From the NCBI RefSeq assembly GCF_028290025.1, contig NZ_JAQGKQ010000095.1:1-55165 (forward strand): a DNA stretch of 55,165 nt, in the 5' to 3' direction. Below the pieces are notes generated by a model. It was given only the letters and a program-made list of their open reading frames with translations, was not told the origin of the DNA and searched no databases. The position numbers and the translations under genes are program-made. Shown here piece by piece: positions 1 to 8,772 of this stretch (position 1 is its first letter; the number at the start of each line of letters is the position of its first letter). This DNA is from Cypionkella sp. Its GTDB lineage: Bacteria; Pseudomonadota; Alphaproteobacteria; Rhodobacterales; Rhodobacteraceae.

Positions 1-24
1 CCCTATTAGCGCCGGAGCTTTGCG

Positions 25-684
25 ATGATCCGTCTTGATATTTTCTCTGATCCGGTTTGCCCGTGGTGTCTGATCGGCAAAGCCCATCTCGACCGCGCTT
101 TGGAGGCGCATGCCGACCATCCGTTTGTGATCGCCTGGCATCCGTTTCAGTTGAACCCCGATATGCCGCCTGAGGGCGTTGAAAAACGGGCGTATCTGGC
201 GAAGCGTCTGGGTGGTGAGGCTAAGGTCGATGCCATCCATGATCGGCTGCGCCAGATTGCCAAGGAAGCCGGGGTGGCGATGGACCCCGACAAGCCCGAG
301 ATGCTGCCGAACACGATGAACGCGCATCGGATGATCCATTGGGCTGGGATTGAGGGCAAGCAGGCGGCGATGGTCTCGGCTTTGTTCCGGGCCTATTGGC
401 GCGATGGTCGCGACATTGGCGACAGCGAGGAATTGTGTGATATTGCTGAGGAAATCGGCATGGACCCTGTGGCCGTGGCGCGTTTGCTGGCGACGGATGC
501 TGATATCGACGATCTGCGCGCCCGCGACGTCGATGCGCGCAAAAAGGGTGTGACGGCGGTGCCGACCTTTCTGATTGCACAGCAATATGTCGTCTCTGGT
601 GCGCAGCCTCCCGAGGTTTGGGCTCAGGTGATTGAGGAATTGGTGGCGAAGTCCACTGAGAGTAGCGAAGTAGAAAGTAAGTAA
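25..684 (+). CDS. DsbA-family oxidoreductase, FrnE-like
   Basis: This is a thioredoxin-fold protein of the DsbA superfamily (FrnE / 2-hydroxychromene-2-carboxylate isomerase branch). It probably acts as a cytoplasmic dithiol oxidoreductase, since there is no signal peptide. The N-terminus is a beta strand leading into FSDPVCPWC, which puts the redox pair CPWC at residues 12-15. The cis-proline loop is GVTAVPTFLI near residue 180. The length of 219 residues is normal for FrnE. A GGAG ribosome site lies 8 bases before the ATG. The MFS gene starts directly after the stop codon, so the two are probably cotranscribed. The exact substrate cannot be read from sequence. Confidence 0.88.
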   Translation: MIRLDIFSDPVCPWCLIGKAHLDRALEAHADHPFVIAWHPFQLNPDMPPEGVEKRAYLAKRLGGEAKVDAIHDRLRQIAKEAGVAMDPDKPEMLPNTMNAHRMIHWAGIEGKQAAMVSALFRAYWRDGRDIGDSEELCDIAEEIGMDPVAVARLLATDADIDDLRARDVDARKKGVTAVPTFLIAQQYVVSGAQPPEVWAQVIEELVAKSTESSEVESK

Positions 685-1881
685 ATGACCCCGACGAAAC
701 GGATATCACAGGGCGAGTTCATTGCCCTGACCGCCGCTTTATTTGCCATGGTGGCGATCTCAATCGACGCGATGCTGCCTGCGTTGCCGCAAATTGCCGG
801 GGCTTTGTCGCCGGATGCACCCAATCGCGCGCAGTTGGTGATTACCAGTTTCGTGTTTGGCATGGGGCTGGGGACGCTGTTTGTCGGGCCGTTGTCGGAT
901 GCCTATGGCCGCAAGCCGGTGATTTATGCCGGGGCTGGCCTGTATGCGCTGACGGCTTTGGCCTGCTATTTCGCCAACTCGCTGGATACATTGCTGATCG
1001 CCCGCGTGCTGCAAGGCATGTCGGTGGCCGCGGCTCGGGTGGTGTCGATGGCGATCATGCGCGACCTGTTCAAGGGTCGCGAGATGGCCAAGATCATGAG
1101 TTTTGTGATGATGGTGTTCATCATGGTGCCCGCCGTGGCGCCGTTGATGGGGCAAGGCATCATCGCTTTGGCGGGCTGGCAGAGCATTTTTCTGGTTTAT
1201 ATCCTGATCGTCGCGGTGATCATGCTGTGGTTTGGCACCCGCCAGCATGAGACTTTGGCGGTTGAACACCGTCGCCCGCTGGATTTCTTTGTGCTGGTTG
1301 CGGCCACTAAGGAATTGTTTACCCACCGCATCGTGGTGATCTCTATCGCCGCACAAACGCTGACGATGGCGGCGTTGTTCGCCAGCCTGTCGTCGATGCA
1401 GGGCATATTTGAGCAACGCTTCGACCGCGCCGAAAGCTTCCCGTTGTGGTTTGCTTTCATCGCCTTGGGATCGGCTTCGGGCAGCATCATCAACTCGCGG
1501 GTGGTGATGAAAATCGGGATGCGTCCGGTTATTACGTTTGCCTATGCAAGTGTGTTGGCGCTGACTTTGGTGCTGTTGGTACTGATTGCAACCGGATTGA
1601 TGCCGGAGCCGCTGGCGTTTCCGCTGCATATCATCTGGAGCATTGGGCTGTTTTCAATGATGTCGATGACGATGGGCAACCTGAACGCGCTGGCGATGGA
1701 GCCTGTCGGCCATATTGCGGGGTTGGCGGCGTCGGTGATGACGTCTGTGGCAACGGTGGCCTCGGTGATATTGGCGGTTCCGGTGGGGCAGATGTTCGAC
1801 GGCACGGCTTTGCCGCTGATGGCCGGGGCTGCGGTGTTTATCGCCGGCGCGTTGGGGCTGATGCAACTGGTGCGGCGCTGA
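685..1881 (+). CDS. MFS multidrug efflux transporter, Bcr/CflA type
   Basis: This is a 398-residue, 12-span major facilitator. The first helix carries the signature seen in Bcr/CflA drug:proton antiporters (SIDAMLPALPQIA). The loop between helices 2 and 3 has the MFS motif A region, GPLSDAYGRKPV. The expected role is proton-driven export of drugs or metabolites across the inner membrane. The start codon follows the stop of the DsbA-like gene with no gap, so it is likely translated from the same message. A strong hairpin terminator follows. Substrate specificity is unknown. Confidence 0.87.
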   Translation: MTPTKRISQGEFIALTAALFAMVAISIDAMLPALPQIAGALSPDAPNRAQLVITSFVFGMGLGTLFVGPLSDAYGRKPVIYAGAGLYALTALACYFANSLDTLLIARVLQGMSVAAARVVSMAIMRDLFKGREMAKIMSFVMMVFIMVPAVAPLMGQGIIALAGWQSIFLVYILIVAVIMLWFGTRQHETLAVEHRRPLDFFVLVAATKELFTHRIVVISIAAQTLTMAALFASLSSMQGIFEQRFDRAESFPLWFAFIALGSASGSIINSRVVMKIGMRPVITFAYASVLALTLVLLVLIATGLMPEPLAFPLHIIWSIGLFSMMSMTMGNLNALAMEPVGHIAGLAASVMTSVATVASVILAVPVGQMFDGTALPLMAGAAVFIAGALGLMQLVRR

Positions 1882-1902
1882 TCTAAGACGCCGATCATAT
1901 TG

Positions 1903-1931
1903 AGCGCGCCCTTGGTCCGGGCGCGCTTTTT
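1903..1931 (+). terminator. Intrinsic terminator after the MFS gene
   Basis: A 9-bp perfect GC-rich stem (1903-1911 with 1919-1927) and a 7-base loop are followed by a run of five T on the plus strand. It sits between the convergent MFS and mfd genes and terminates the plus-strand transcript. Confidence 0.85.
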
Positions 1932-1941
1932 CATGGTTGCT

Positions 1942-4900
1942 TCAGGCTTTAGCGTTCAGCCCTTTCGGCTTCACAACCTTCTCGGCCAGATCGCGGGCGA
2001 TGTTGAACGCGCCCTTGATGCGGTCGGATTCGGACTTCATCTCACCCATCAGCACGATCTTGTTGCCGTTGATCTTCGCCGCCGGGCCTTGCGCCTTGAT
2101 GAACTCCACCAGACCCGCCGGGTTTGCGAATTTGTCGTTGTGGAATTGCACGGTAGCGCCTTTGGTGCCTGCGTCGATGCGCGAAATGCCAGCCCGTTTG
2201 CACATCGACTTGATGCGGACGATCAGCATGAGGGTGTTCACTTCTTTCGGGATCGGGCCGAAGCGGTCGATCAACTCAGCCGCGAAACCTTCGAGTTCGA
2301 CCTTGGTGGCAAGGCTGGACAGCCTGCGATACAGGCCCAATCGGATGTCGAGATCAGGAATGTAAGCCTCGGGGATCATCACTGGCACGCCAAGGTTGAT
2401 CTGCGGCGACCATTGATCATCGAGCGCCGAAAGCCCCTGCAATTCGCCGGATTTGATCTTGGCGATCGTGTCTTCGAGCATCGCCTGATACAGCTCGTAG
2501 CCGACTTCCTTGATATGGCCGGACTGTTCTTCGCCAAGCAGATTGCCCGCGCCGCGCAGGTCGAGGTCGTGGCTCGCAAGGTTGAAACCCGCACCGAGGC
2601 TGTCGAGTGAGCCCATCAAGCGCAAGCGTTTCATCGCTTGCGGCGTCAGCGGCGCGCGGGGTTTTGTCGTTAAATAACAATAGGCCCGAGTCTTCGACCG
2701 CCCTACCCTGCCCCTGATCTGGTACAACTGTCCAAGACCAAACATATCGGCGCGGTGCACGATCATGGTGTTGGCGCTTGGGATATCCAGACCGGATTCG
2801 ACGATGCTGGTGGCGATCAGCACGTCATATTTGCCATCGTAGAATTCGTTCATCCGCGCGTCCAGATCGCCCGCCGCAAGCTGGCCGTGAGCTACGACAT
2901 AGCTGACCTCTGGCACCTGGGTTTTCAGGAAATCCTCAATCTCATGCAGGTCGGAGATGCGCGGGACGACGTAGAAACTCTGACCACCCCGGAAGCGTTC
3001 GCGCAGCAAGGCTTCACGTATGGTGATGGTGTCGAACTCGGAGATGTAGGTGCGGATCGCGAGTCGATCGACGGGCGGCGTCGCGATGATTGAGAGGTCT
3101 CGCACACCGGTGAGGCTGAGTTGCAGCGTGCGCGGGATTGGCGTGGCGGTCAGGGTCAGAACGTGAACCTCCGAGCGCATTTCCTTCAGGCGTTCCTTGT
3201 GGGTGACGCCGAAATGCTGCTCCTCGTCGATCACCAACAGGCCGAGATTTTTGAAACGGATGGCTTTGGCGAGCAAAGCGTGGGTGCCGATGACGATATC
3301 GACGCGGCCCTCAGCCATTTCGGTGCGGGTGATGTTGGCGTCTTTTGTGCTGACAAATCGGGAGAGCGGTTTGATGTTGATCGGGAAGCCGCGGAAGCGT
3401 TCGACAAAGCTGCGGTAGTGCTGGCGGGCGAGCAATGTCGTCGGGCAAATCACCGCAACTTGCATCCCCGAAAGTGCCGCCACGAACGCCGCGCGCATGG
3501 CAACCTCGGTTTTGCCGAAGCCCACATCGCCCACGACCAGCCGGTCCATCGGCGAGCCTTTTTCCAGATCGGCCACCACATCGTTAATGGCGGAAAGCTG
3601 GTCGTCGGTCTCGGTATAGGGGAAACGCGCGGCAAAAGCCTCCCATATCGAGTGCGGCGCTTCCAAGATCGGGGCGTGACGCAAGGCCCGTTCGGCGGCG
3701 ATGCGCATAAGTTTATCGGCGATCTCGCGGATGCGTTGCTTGAGTTTGGCCTTCTTCGCCTGCCATGCGCCGCCGCCGAGACGGTCAAGCAGACCATCCT
3801 CGTGGCCATAGCGCGACAGCAGTTCGATATTCTCGACGGGGAGATAAAGCTTAGCGTTTTCAGCATATTCCAAGGCGACGCAAGCATGTGGGGCACCGAG
3901 GGCGGTGATGGTCTCGAGCCCCAGATAGCGGCCAACGCCGTGTTCGACATGCACGACCAGATCGCCGACGCTGAGGGTGTCAACTTCGCGCAGGAAGTTA
4001 TCCGCCTTGCGCTTCTTGCGGGGTTTACTGACGAGACGGTCGCCCAACACGTCTTGTTCCGAGATTACCGCAAGGCCGGGGGCGGTAAAGCCCGCCTCGA
4101 GCGCCCAGATCATCAGATAGAGGCCACCGCGGCCTTCGGGCAGATCGCGGAAGTCTTTGATTTCGCGGGCACCCAGCAAGCCCTGATCGTCAAGCAGACC
4201 CTTTAGGCGTTCGCGCGCGCCATCGGACCAAGACGCAATGACCACCTGTGCATCCTGAGACAATACTTTAATATGCGCGGCCAGAGCACTGAAAAGGCTG
4301 ATGTTTTCTTGCTGACGTTCGGGCGCAAAGCTGCGGCCAATCCGGCCTTGAGCATCGAGAACACCCGGCCCCGGCGCTTGCGGCAAAGGTGACAGTTGCA
4401 CGACGCGGTGATCAGCTGTGGCTGCTTCCCACGCGGTATCGTCGAGATATAACAGGCCCGGGGCGACGGGTTTATAGACCGAATCCATCCGGCCCTTGGC
4501 GTTCATCGCCTCGTGGCGGGCATCGTATTGGTCGGCGATACCCTCCCACCGCGACAGGCGCGCAGGCGTGACTTGATCATCCAAAAGCACGGAAGCCTTT
4601 GGCAAGTAATCAAAAATCGTCTCAAGCCCCGCGTGGAAGAACGGCAGCCAATGCTCCATGCCCTGATGCTTGCGGCCAGCGGACAACGCCTCATACAACG
4701 GATCGTCGGAGCCGCCTGCACCGAACTCGACGCGGTAGTTCTGGCGGAAGCGCGCAATCGCGGCATCGTCCAAGATCACCTCGGACATCGGCGCGAACTC
4801 AACCGCTTTTAGCTTTTCGGTGGTGCGTTGGGTGACGGGATCAAAGCGGCGCGCGCCGTCGAGCACATCGCCAAAGAAATCCAAGCGCACCGGGCCGCCG

Positions 4901-5400
4901 TCGCCGGGCGGGAAAATATCGACAATGCCGCCGCGAATGGCGAAATCGCCCGGCTCGGCGACGGTAGAGACTGGCGAGAAGCCCATTCGGGCCAGAAAAC
5001 CCTTGAGTTGCTGTTCATCGACGCGATCACCGACACGGGCCACAAAAGACGCGGTTTGCATCACGGCGCGGGCGGGCAGGCGCTGCATGGCGGCGTTTAG
5101 GGTAGTGAGCAGCACGAATGGCGCATTGAAACCTGACGCCAAGGCCGCCAAAGTTGACATACGGCGGGCGAGAATTTCGGGATTGGGCGAGATGCGATCG
5201 TAGGGCAGACAATCCCACGCGGGCAGATCGAGCACCACGGTTTCGGGTGCCGTTACGGCCAATGCCGCACGCATGGCCTCAAGTCGTTTGTCGTCGCGAG
5301 CGATGTGAATGACCGGCGCACCGCGCGCAAGTTCGCGGGCCAGCAGTTTGGCGTCATAGCCCTCGGGCGCGCCGCCTAGGATGATGCGATCTGCCGCCAC
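1942..5400 (-). CDS. mfd: Transcription-repair coupling factor Mfd
   Basis: Mfd is an ATP-driven translocase. It removes RNA polymerase stalled at DNA lesions and recruits UvrA for nucleotide excision repair. The protein has 1152 residues (E. coli 1148) and the full domain order: a UvrB-like N-terminal module, the RNAP-interacting domain ([18 protein letters not shown] near 480), RecG-like helicase motifs with Walker [11 protein letters not shown] near 620-630 and box DEEQ near 720, the QIRGRVGRS motif VI, and the C-terminal UvrA-inhibitory domain. The start codon is GTG. The gene follows a small membrane-protein gene by 3 bases, so the pair forms an operon. Confidence 0.97.
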   Translation of the reverse strand: MAADRIILGGAPEGYDAKLLARELARGAPVIHIARDDKRLEAMRAALAVTAPETVVLDLPAWDCLPYDRISPNPEILARRMSTLAALASGFNAPFVLLTTLNAAMQRLPARAVMQTASFVARVGDRVDEQQLKGFLARMGFSPVSTVAEPGDFAIRGGIVDIFPPGDGGPVRLDFFGDVLDGARRFDPVTQRTTEKLKAVEFAPMSEVILDDAAIARFRQNYRVEFGAGGSDDPLYEALSAGRKHQGMEHWLPFFHAGLETIFDYLPKASVLLDDQVTPARLSRWEGIADQYDARHEAMNAKGRMDSVYKPVAPGLLYLDDTAWEAATADHRVVQLSPLPQAPGPGVLDAQGRIGRSFAPERQQENISLFSALAAHIKVLSQDAQVVIASWSDGARERLKGLLDDQGLLGAREIKDFRDLPEGRGGLYLMIWALEAGFTAPGLAVISEQDVLGDRLVSKPRKKRKADNFLREVDTLSVGDLVVHVEHGVGRYLGLETITALGAPHACVALEYAENAKLYLPVENIELLSRYGHEDGLLDRLGGGAWQAKKAKLKQRIREIADKLMRIAAERALRHAPILEAPHSIWEAFAARFPYTETDDQLSAINDVVADLEKGSPMDRLVVGDVGFGKTEVAMRAAFVAALSGMQVAVICPTTLLARQHYRSFVERFRGFPINIKPLSRFVSTKDANITRTEMAEGRVDIVIGTHALLAKAIRFKNLGLLVIDEEQHFGVTHKERLKEMRSEVHVLTLTATPIPRTLQLSLTGVRDLSIIATPPVDRLAIRTYISEFDTITIREALLRERFRGGQSFYVVPRISDLHEIEDFLKTQVPEVSYVVAHGQLAAGDLDARMNEFYDGKYDVLIATSIVESGLDIPSANTMIVHRADMFGLGQLYQIRGRVGRSKTRAYCYLTTKPRAPLTPQAMKRLRLMGSLDSLGAGFNLASHDLDLRGAGNLLGEEQSGHIKEVGYELYQAMLEDTIAKIKSGELQGLSALDDQWSPQINLGVPVMIPEAYIPDLDIRLGLYRRLSSLATKVELEGFAAELIDRFGPIPKEVNTLMLIVRIKSMCKRAGISRIDAGTKGATVQFHNDKFANPAGLVEFIKAQGPAAKINGNKIVLMGEMKSESDRIKGAFNIARDLAEKVVKPKGLNAKA

Positions 5401-5403
5401 GAC

Positions 5404-5928
5404 TTACCCCAGCGCACCGGTGTAGAGATTGACATACATGCCGAACATAGAGGTGACAAATATCGACAAGACTCCAATGGCTTGCGTGGCGATCCTGTGA
5501 CGGATCAGGCGACGGTGCAAGGCGTCACCTTGATGTTCGCCTGCCTTGATCAGACGCGATGTCCGCAGGGAAAGCAGCGACACGATAATCATTGGCACCA
5601 GCAGAAACAGCACGGCCTGAGCGAATTCGATCTTGTAATAGACCGCCAGAACCAGAAGGGTCGTGAGGATGAAGCCCAAGAACGCTACCAGCCAAACCCC
5701 GGCGGTTTGCGCGATATCGAGCATCCGGGCGGTGTTGATCCGCACCAAAACCTCTAGGTCGTCTTGCAATGCGCCGCCCTGACGCCGCGCACGGCTGATC
5801 AGATCGAACGGCACGCCCAGCACCCAATGGCTGGCCGACGACCACATCACCGCCAGCATGATCCAATACCAAAGATTTGAGAACGACCGCATGTCGATCA
5901 ACTCAAACAGGACTTGATACAAATTCAC
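5404..5928 (-). CDS. Small integral membrane protein upstream of mfd
   Basis: This is a conserved-looking Rhodobacterales membrane protein. The N-terminal amphipathic segment (DMRSFSNLWYWIMLAVMWSS) is followed by a first span, a charged loop (LISRARRQGG), and about three more hydrophobic spans around residues 65-95, 95-115 and 150-170. I chose the GTG at 5928 because a strong GGAAGGGG site lies just ahead of it. An upstream ATG at 5958 is possible, but anything longer would run into the divergent hemB promoter. Relatives have, I believe, been labelled 'component of SufBCD complex'; nothing in the sequence supports that role. Function unknown. Confidence 0.75.
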   Translation of the reverse strand: MNLYQVLFELIDMRSFSNLWYWIMLAVMWSSASHWVLGVPFDLISRARRQGGALQDDLEVLVRINTARMLDIAQTAGVWLVAFLGFILTTLLVLAVYYKIEFAQAVLFLLVPMIIVSLLSLRTSRLIKAGEHQGDALHRRLIRHRIATQAIGVLSIFVTSMFGMYVNLYTGALG

Positions 5929-6068
5929 CTCGGCCCCTTCCTGTCTTTGGCTTTGCATTGGCTTGCGGCCATGCTTTGCCCGCGCTCTAATGTCTGCTTG
6001 AGACGCCGCTCTTTCCATGTCAGGCAGAGCCAGCAACCGCAAGCCTTTTTGCCACTTAGGATACACCG

Positions 6069-7079
6069 ATGCGCCCGATCTCTGCCCCGACCCCGCAGTC
6101 TCGTTTTCGCCGTTTGCGCGCAAGCCCCGCGCTGCGGAGCTTGGTTCAGGAAAATACCCTCACGGTCAGCGATTTGATCTGGCCGGTGTTCGTGCGGGAC
6201 GGTGAGGGCGTCAGCGAGCCGGTGCTGTCGATGCCCGGCGTCAACCGATTGTCGGTGGATAACGTGGTTAAAGCGGCGCAGCAGGCGGCAGATTGGGGGA
6301 TCCCTGCGATATGTTTGTTTCCCTATACCGACGCCAGCCTGAAAACCAAGGGCTGCGAAGAATCGTGGAACCCGGACAATCTGACCAATCGGGCGATCCG
6401 GGCGATCAAGGCGGCGGTGCCTCAGATCGCGGTGATGACCGATGTGGCGTTGGACCCGTATAACGCCGATGGCCATGACGGGCTGGTGCGCGATGGTATC
6501 ATCTTGAACGACGAGTCCGTTCAAGCGTTGGTTAAGATGGCTTTGGTGCAGGCCGAGGCCGGCGCGGATATTCTGGGGCCATCAGACATGATGGATGGTC
6601 GCATTGGCGCAATGCGTAGCGCGTTGGAAGCGCATGGGCATAGCAACGTCGCGATCATGTCCTATTCGGCGAAGTATGCGAGCGCGTTTTACGGGCCGTT
6701 CCGCGATGCGGTGGGGGCTTCGGGCGCGCTGAAGGGCGACAAGAAAACCTACCAGATGAACCCGGCGAATGGCGATGAGGCGATGCGGTTGATCGAGCGC
6801 GACCTGCGTGAGGGCGCTGACATGGTGATGGTCAAGCCGGGGATGCCCTATCTCGACATTTGTCGTCGGGCGAAAGAGATGTTTGGCGCGCCGACCTTCG
6901 CTTATCAAGTCTCCGGCGAATACGCGATGATCATGGCCGCGGCAGCTAACGGCTGGATTGACGGAGACAAGGCGATGCTGGAAAGCCTGATGGCATTTAA
7001 GCGTGCAGGCTGCGATGGCGTGCTGACCTATTTCGCCCCTCGCGTGGCACAGTTGTTGGGCGGAGCGGCGCTTGCTTGA
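6069..7079 (+). CDS. hemB: Delta-aminolevulinic acid dehydratase (porphobilinogen synthase)
   Basis: HemB condenses two 5-aminolevulinate molecules to porphobilinogen in tetrapyrrole (haem, bacteriochlorophyll, cobalamin) synthesis. The 336-residue protein has both active-site lysines, Lys202 in MSYSAKYASAFYGPFR and the Schiff-base Lys256 in MVMVKPGMPYLDI. The metal-site segment reads DVALDPYNADGHDG, with aspartates in place of the cysteine-rich zinc site. That predicts the magnesium-type enzyme known from Rhodobacter. It is transcribed divergently from the mfd operon. Confidence 0.97.
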   Translation: MRPISAPTPQSRFRRLRASPALRSLVQENTLTVSDLIWPVFVRDGEGVSEPVLSMPGVNRLSVDNVVKAAQQAADWGIPAICLFPYTDASLKTKGCEESWNPDNLTNRAIRAIKAAVPQIAVMTDVALDPYNADGHDGLVRDGIILNDESVQALVKMALVQAEAGADILGPSDMMDGRIGAMRSALEAHGHSNVAIMSYSAKYASAFYGPFRDAVGASGALKGDKKTYQMNPANGDEAMRLIERDLREGADMVMVKPGMPYLDICRRAKEMFGAPTFAYQVSGEYAMIMAAAANGWIDGDKAMLESLMAFKRAGCDGVLTYFAPRVAQLLGGAALA

Positions 7080-7152
7080 GCGGTGACAGATGACAACTGC
7101 CATAAACCGCGCTAAAGTTCGCGTAATGGGGTCAAAGAACCCCCTGTGAGGC

Positions 7153-7731
7153 ATGAGGGCGGATATGACAGAATTTTCCAGACGCGGCTTTATGGCGCTT
7201 GGCGCTGTGGGTTTGGTTTCGGCCTGCCAAAACACTGTGATGGGCAATGGCGTTGGCTCGAACGGTGCGGCGCAAATTGATGCGCGGGTGCGTGAGACCC
7301 AGATGTACTTGTTCAACAACTTCCCCGGCACCAAGCAGTTGGCGAGCCGGGCCAGCGGTATATTGACGATGCCGTTGGTGACCGAGGCCGGGTTTGGCTT
7401 TGGCGGGGCTTACGGACGCGGCGTGTTGCAAATTGCCGGTACAACGGTGGACTATTACTCTGCGACCAAAGCCTCGATCGGCTTTCAGATCGGCGCGCAG
7501 CAATATGCGCATATGCTGTTTTTCACCACCGATGCGGCATTGCAGGATTTCCGGCGCTCGCCGGGTTGGGCCGCCAGTGCGGATATTCGCTATGCGACGC
7601 CAGACGAAGGCGGCTCGATTGGCAAAGAGACCACCGAGCTTGATCCAGTGATCGCTTTCGTGTTCGGCCAGCAAGGCTTGATGGCGGGGGCGACGCTTTC
7701 GGGCGTGAAATATACCCGGATCATCGTTTAG
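7153..7731 (+). CDS. SYLF (Ysc84-type) domain lipoprotein
   Basis: The N-terminus has a twin-arginine-like segment (SRRGFMALGAVGLVSAC) ending in a lipobox cysteine, so this is probably a Tat-exported, lipid-anchored protein. The rest is a SYLF/YSC84 lipid-binding domain, seen in the glycine-rich TEAGFGFGGAYGRGVL stretch and the C-terminal LSGVKYTRI. A second in-frame ATG at 7165 with a GAGGGCGG site just before it is an equally good or better start, giving 188 residues. Two hairpins follow the gene. The function is likely lipid or phosphoinositide-like binding at the envelope; the biological role is unknown. Confidence 0.85.
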   Translation: MRADMTEFSRRGFMALGAVGLVSACQNTVMGNGVGSNGAAQIDARVRETQMYLFNNFPGTKQLASRASGILTMPLVTEAGFGFGGAYGRGVLQIAGTTVDYYSATKASIGFQIGAQQYAHMLFFTTDAALQDFRRSPGWAASADIRYATPDEGGSIGKETTELDPVIAFVFGQQGLMAGATLSGVKYTRIIV

Positions 7732-7737
7732 GCCGCC

Positions 7738-7762
7738 ACGCGCGGGCAGCTTGCCCGTGCGT
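7738..7762 (+). terminator. Hairpin after the SYLF gene
   Basis: An 11-bp stem (7738-7748 with 7752-7762, one G-U pair) with a 3-base loop lies directly after the stop codon. Only three T follow it, so it may work together with the next hairpin. Confidence 0.6.
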
Positions 7763-7770
7763 TTCAGATC

Positions 7771-7811
7771 AAAGGGTTAGCGGTTCCGGACATCGGCTCG
7801 TTAACCCTTTT
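7771..7811. terminator. Second hairpin between convergent genes
   Basis: The arms AAAGGGTTA (7771-7779) and TAACCCTTT (7802-7810) enclose a GC-rich 22-base loop. The stem is A-rich on one side and T-rich on the other, so it could terminate both the SYLF gene and the convergent dehydrogenase gene. Confidence 0.55.
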
Positions 7812-7833
7812 ATGCGTGGTGTTTTAGGCTTGC

Positions 7834-8694
7834 CTACTTCAGCCGCCGGATCAGGCTTGAGGTGTCGTTACGATTGCCGCCCATCCGTTGCACGTCTTTA
7901 TAGAACTGATCGACTAAAGCGGTCACAGGCAAGCTTGCGCCGATCTGATCTGCCGCTTCGAGACAGATTTTCAGATCTTTGCGCATCCAATCCACCGCAA
8001 AACCGTGATCGAATTTGCCCTCAAGCATGGTTTTGTGACGGTTCGCCATCTGCCAGGATCCCGCAGCGCCTTGGCTGATCACCTCAACCACCGCAGCACC
8101 ATCTAGGCCCGCTTTCTCGCCGAAAGCCAAAGCCTCTGCCAGACCCTGCACCAGCCCGGCGATGGCGATTTGGTTCATCATTTTTGCCAGTTGCCCTGCC
8201 CCACTGTCGCCCAAACGTCGGCAAATCCGGGCATAGGCTGCGATCACCGGCTCGGCTTTGTCGTAGTCGGCTTGCGCGCCGCCACACATCACCGACAGCG
8301 CACCGTTTTGCGCACCCGCTTGCCCGCCCGAAACCGGAGCATCAATGAAACCAAGACCTTGCGCCGTGGCAATCGCTGAGAGCTCTCGCGTGACCAAGGC
8401 TGAAACCGTGGTGTGATCGACGAAGATCGCGTGTTTCATGCCCGCGAATGCACCATCGTCACCAAGGCAGATCGAGCGCAGATCGTCGTCATTGCCGACG
8501 CAGGCCATCACAAATTCGGCACCCATCGCGGCCTCGCGCGGGGTCGGTGCCGAAGCGCCGCCATGTTGGGCGACCCAAGCCGCCGATTTGGCCGGATTGC
8601 GGTTATAAACAACCACCTGATGACCTTTGGCAGCCAAATGCCCCGCCATCGGATAGCCCATCACCCCAAGGCCGAGAAATGCCAGTTTCGCCAT
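7834..8694 (-). CDS. NAD(P)-dependent beta-hydroxyacid dehydrogenase (HIBADH family)
   Basis: This 286-residue member of the 3-hydroxyisobutyrate dehydrogenase / tartronate semialdehyde reductase family has the Rossmann motif GLGVMGYPMAGHL at residues 7-19. It has the substrate loop DAPVSGGQAGA near 120 and the catalytic lysine in GAGQLAKMMNQ near 170. It should oxidise a short beta-hydroxyacid with NAD(P)+ in the cytoplasm. Without neighbouring valine or glyoxylate pathway genes, the substrate (3-hydroxyisobutyrate, glycerate or a relative) cannot be assigned. Confidence 0.88.
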   Translation of the reverse strand: MAKLAFLGLGVMGYPMAGHLAAKGHQVVVYNRNPAKSAAWVAQHGGASAPTPREAAMGAEFVMACVGNDDDLRSICLGDDGAFAGMKHAIFVDHTTVSALVTRELSAIATAQGLGFIDAPVSGGQAGAQNGALSVMCGGAQADYDKAEPVIAAYARICRRLGDSGAGQLAKMMNQIAIAGLVQGLAEALAFGEKAGLDGAAVVEVISQGAAGSWQMANRHKTMLEGKFDHGFAVDWMRKDLKICLEAADQIGASLPVTALVDQFYKDVQRMGGNRNDTSSLIRRLK

Positions 8695-8772
8695 GATCTT
8701 TCGCCCCGCATTGCCCCTATTCTGGCTTTCGACTAGGAAGGCAACGAACCGCTGCCGTCAAGGGATCCGCCG

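Noticed and set aside
760..1629. Long minus-strand open frame rich in His, Gln and Arg
   Set aside because: It lies wholly antisense to the MFS gene, has the residue bias of an antisense GC-rich frame, and has no domain.
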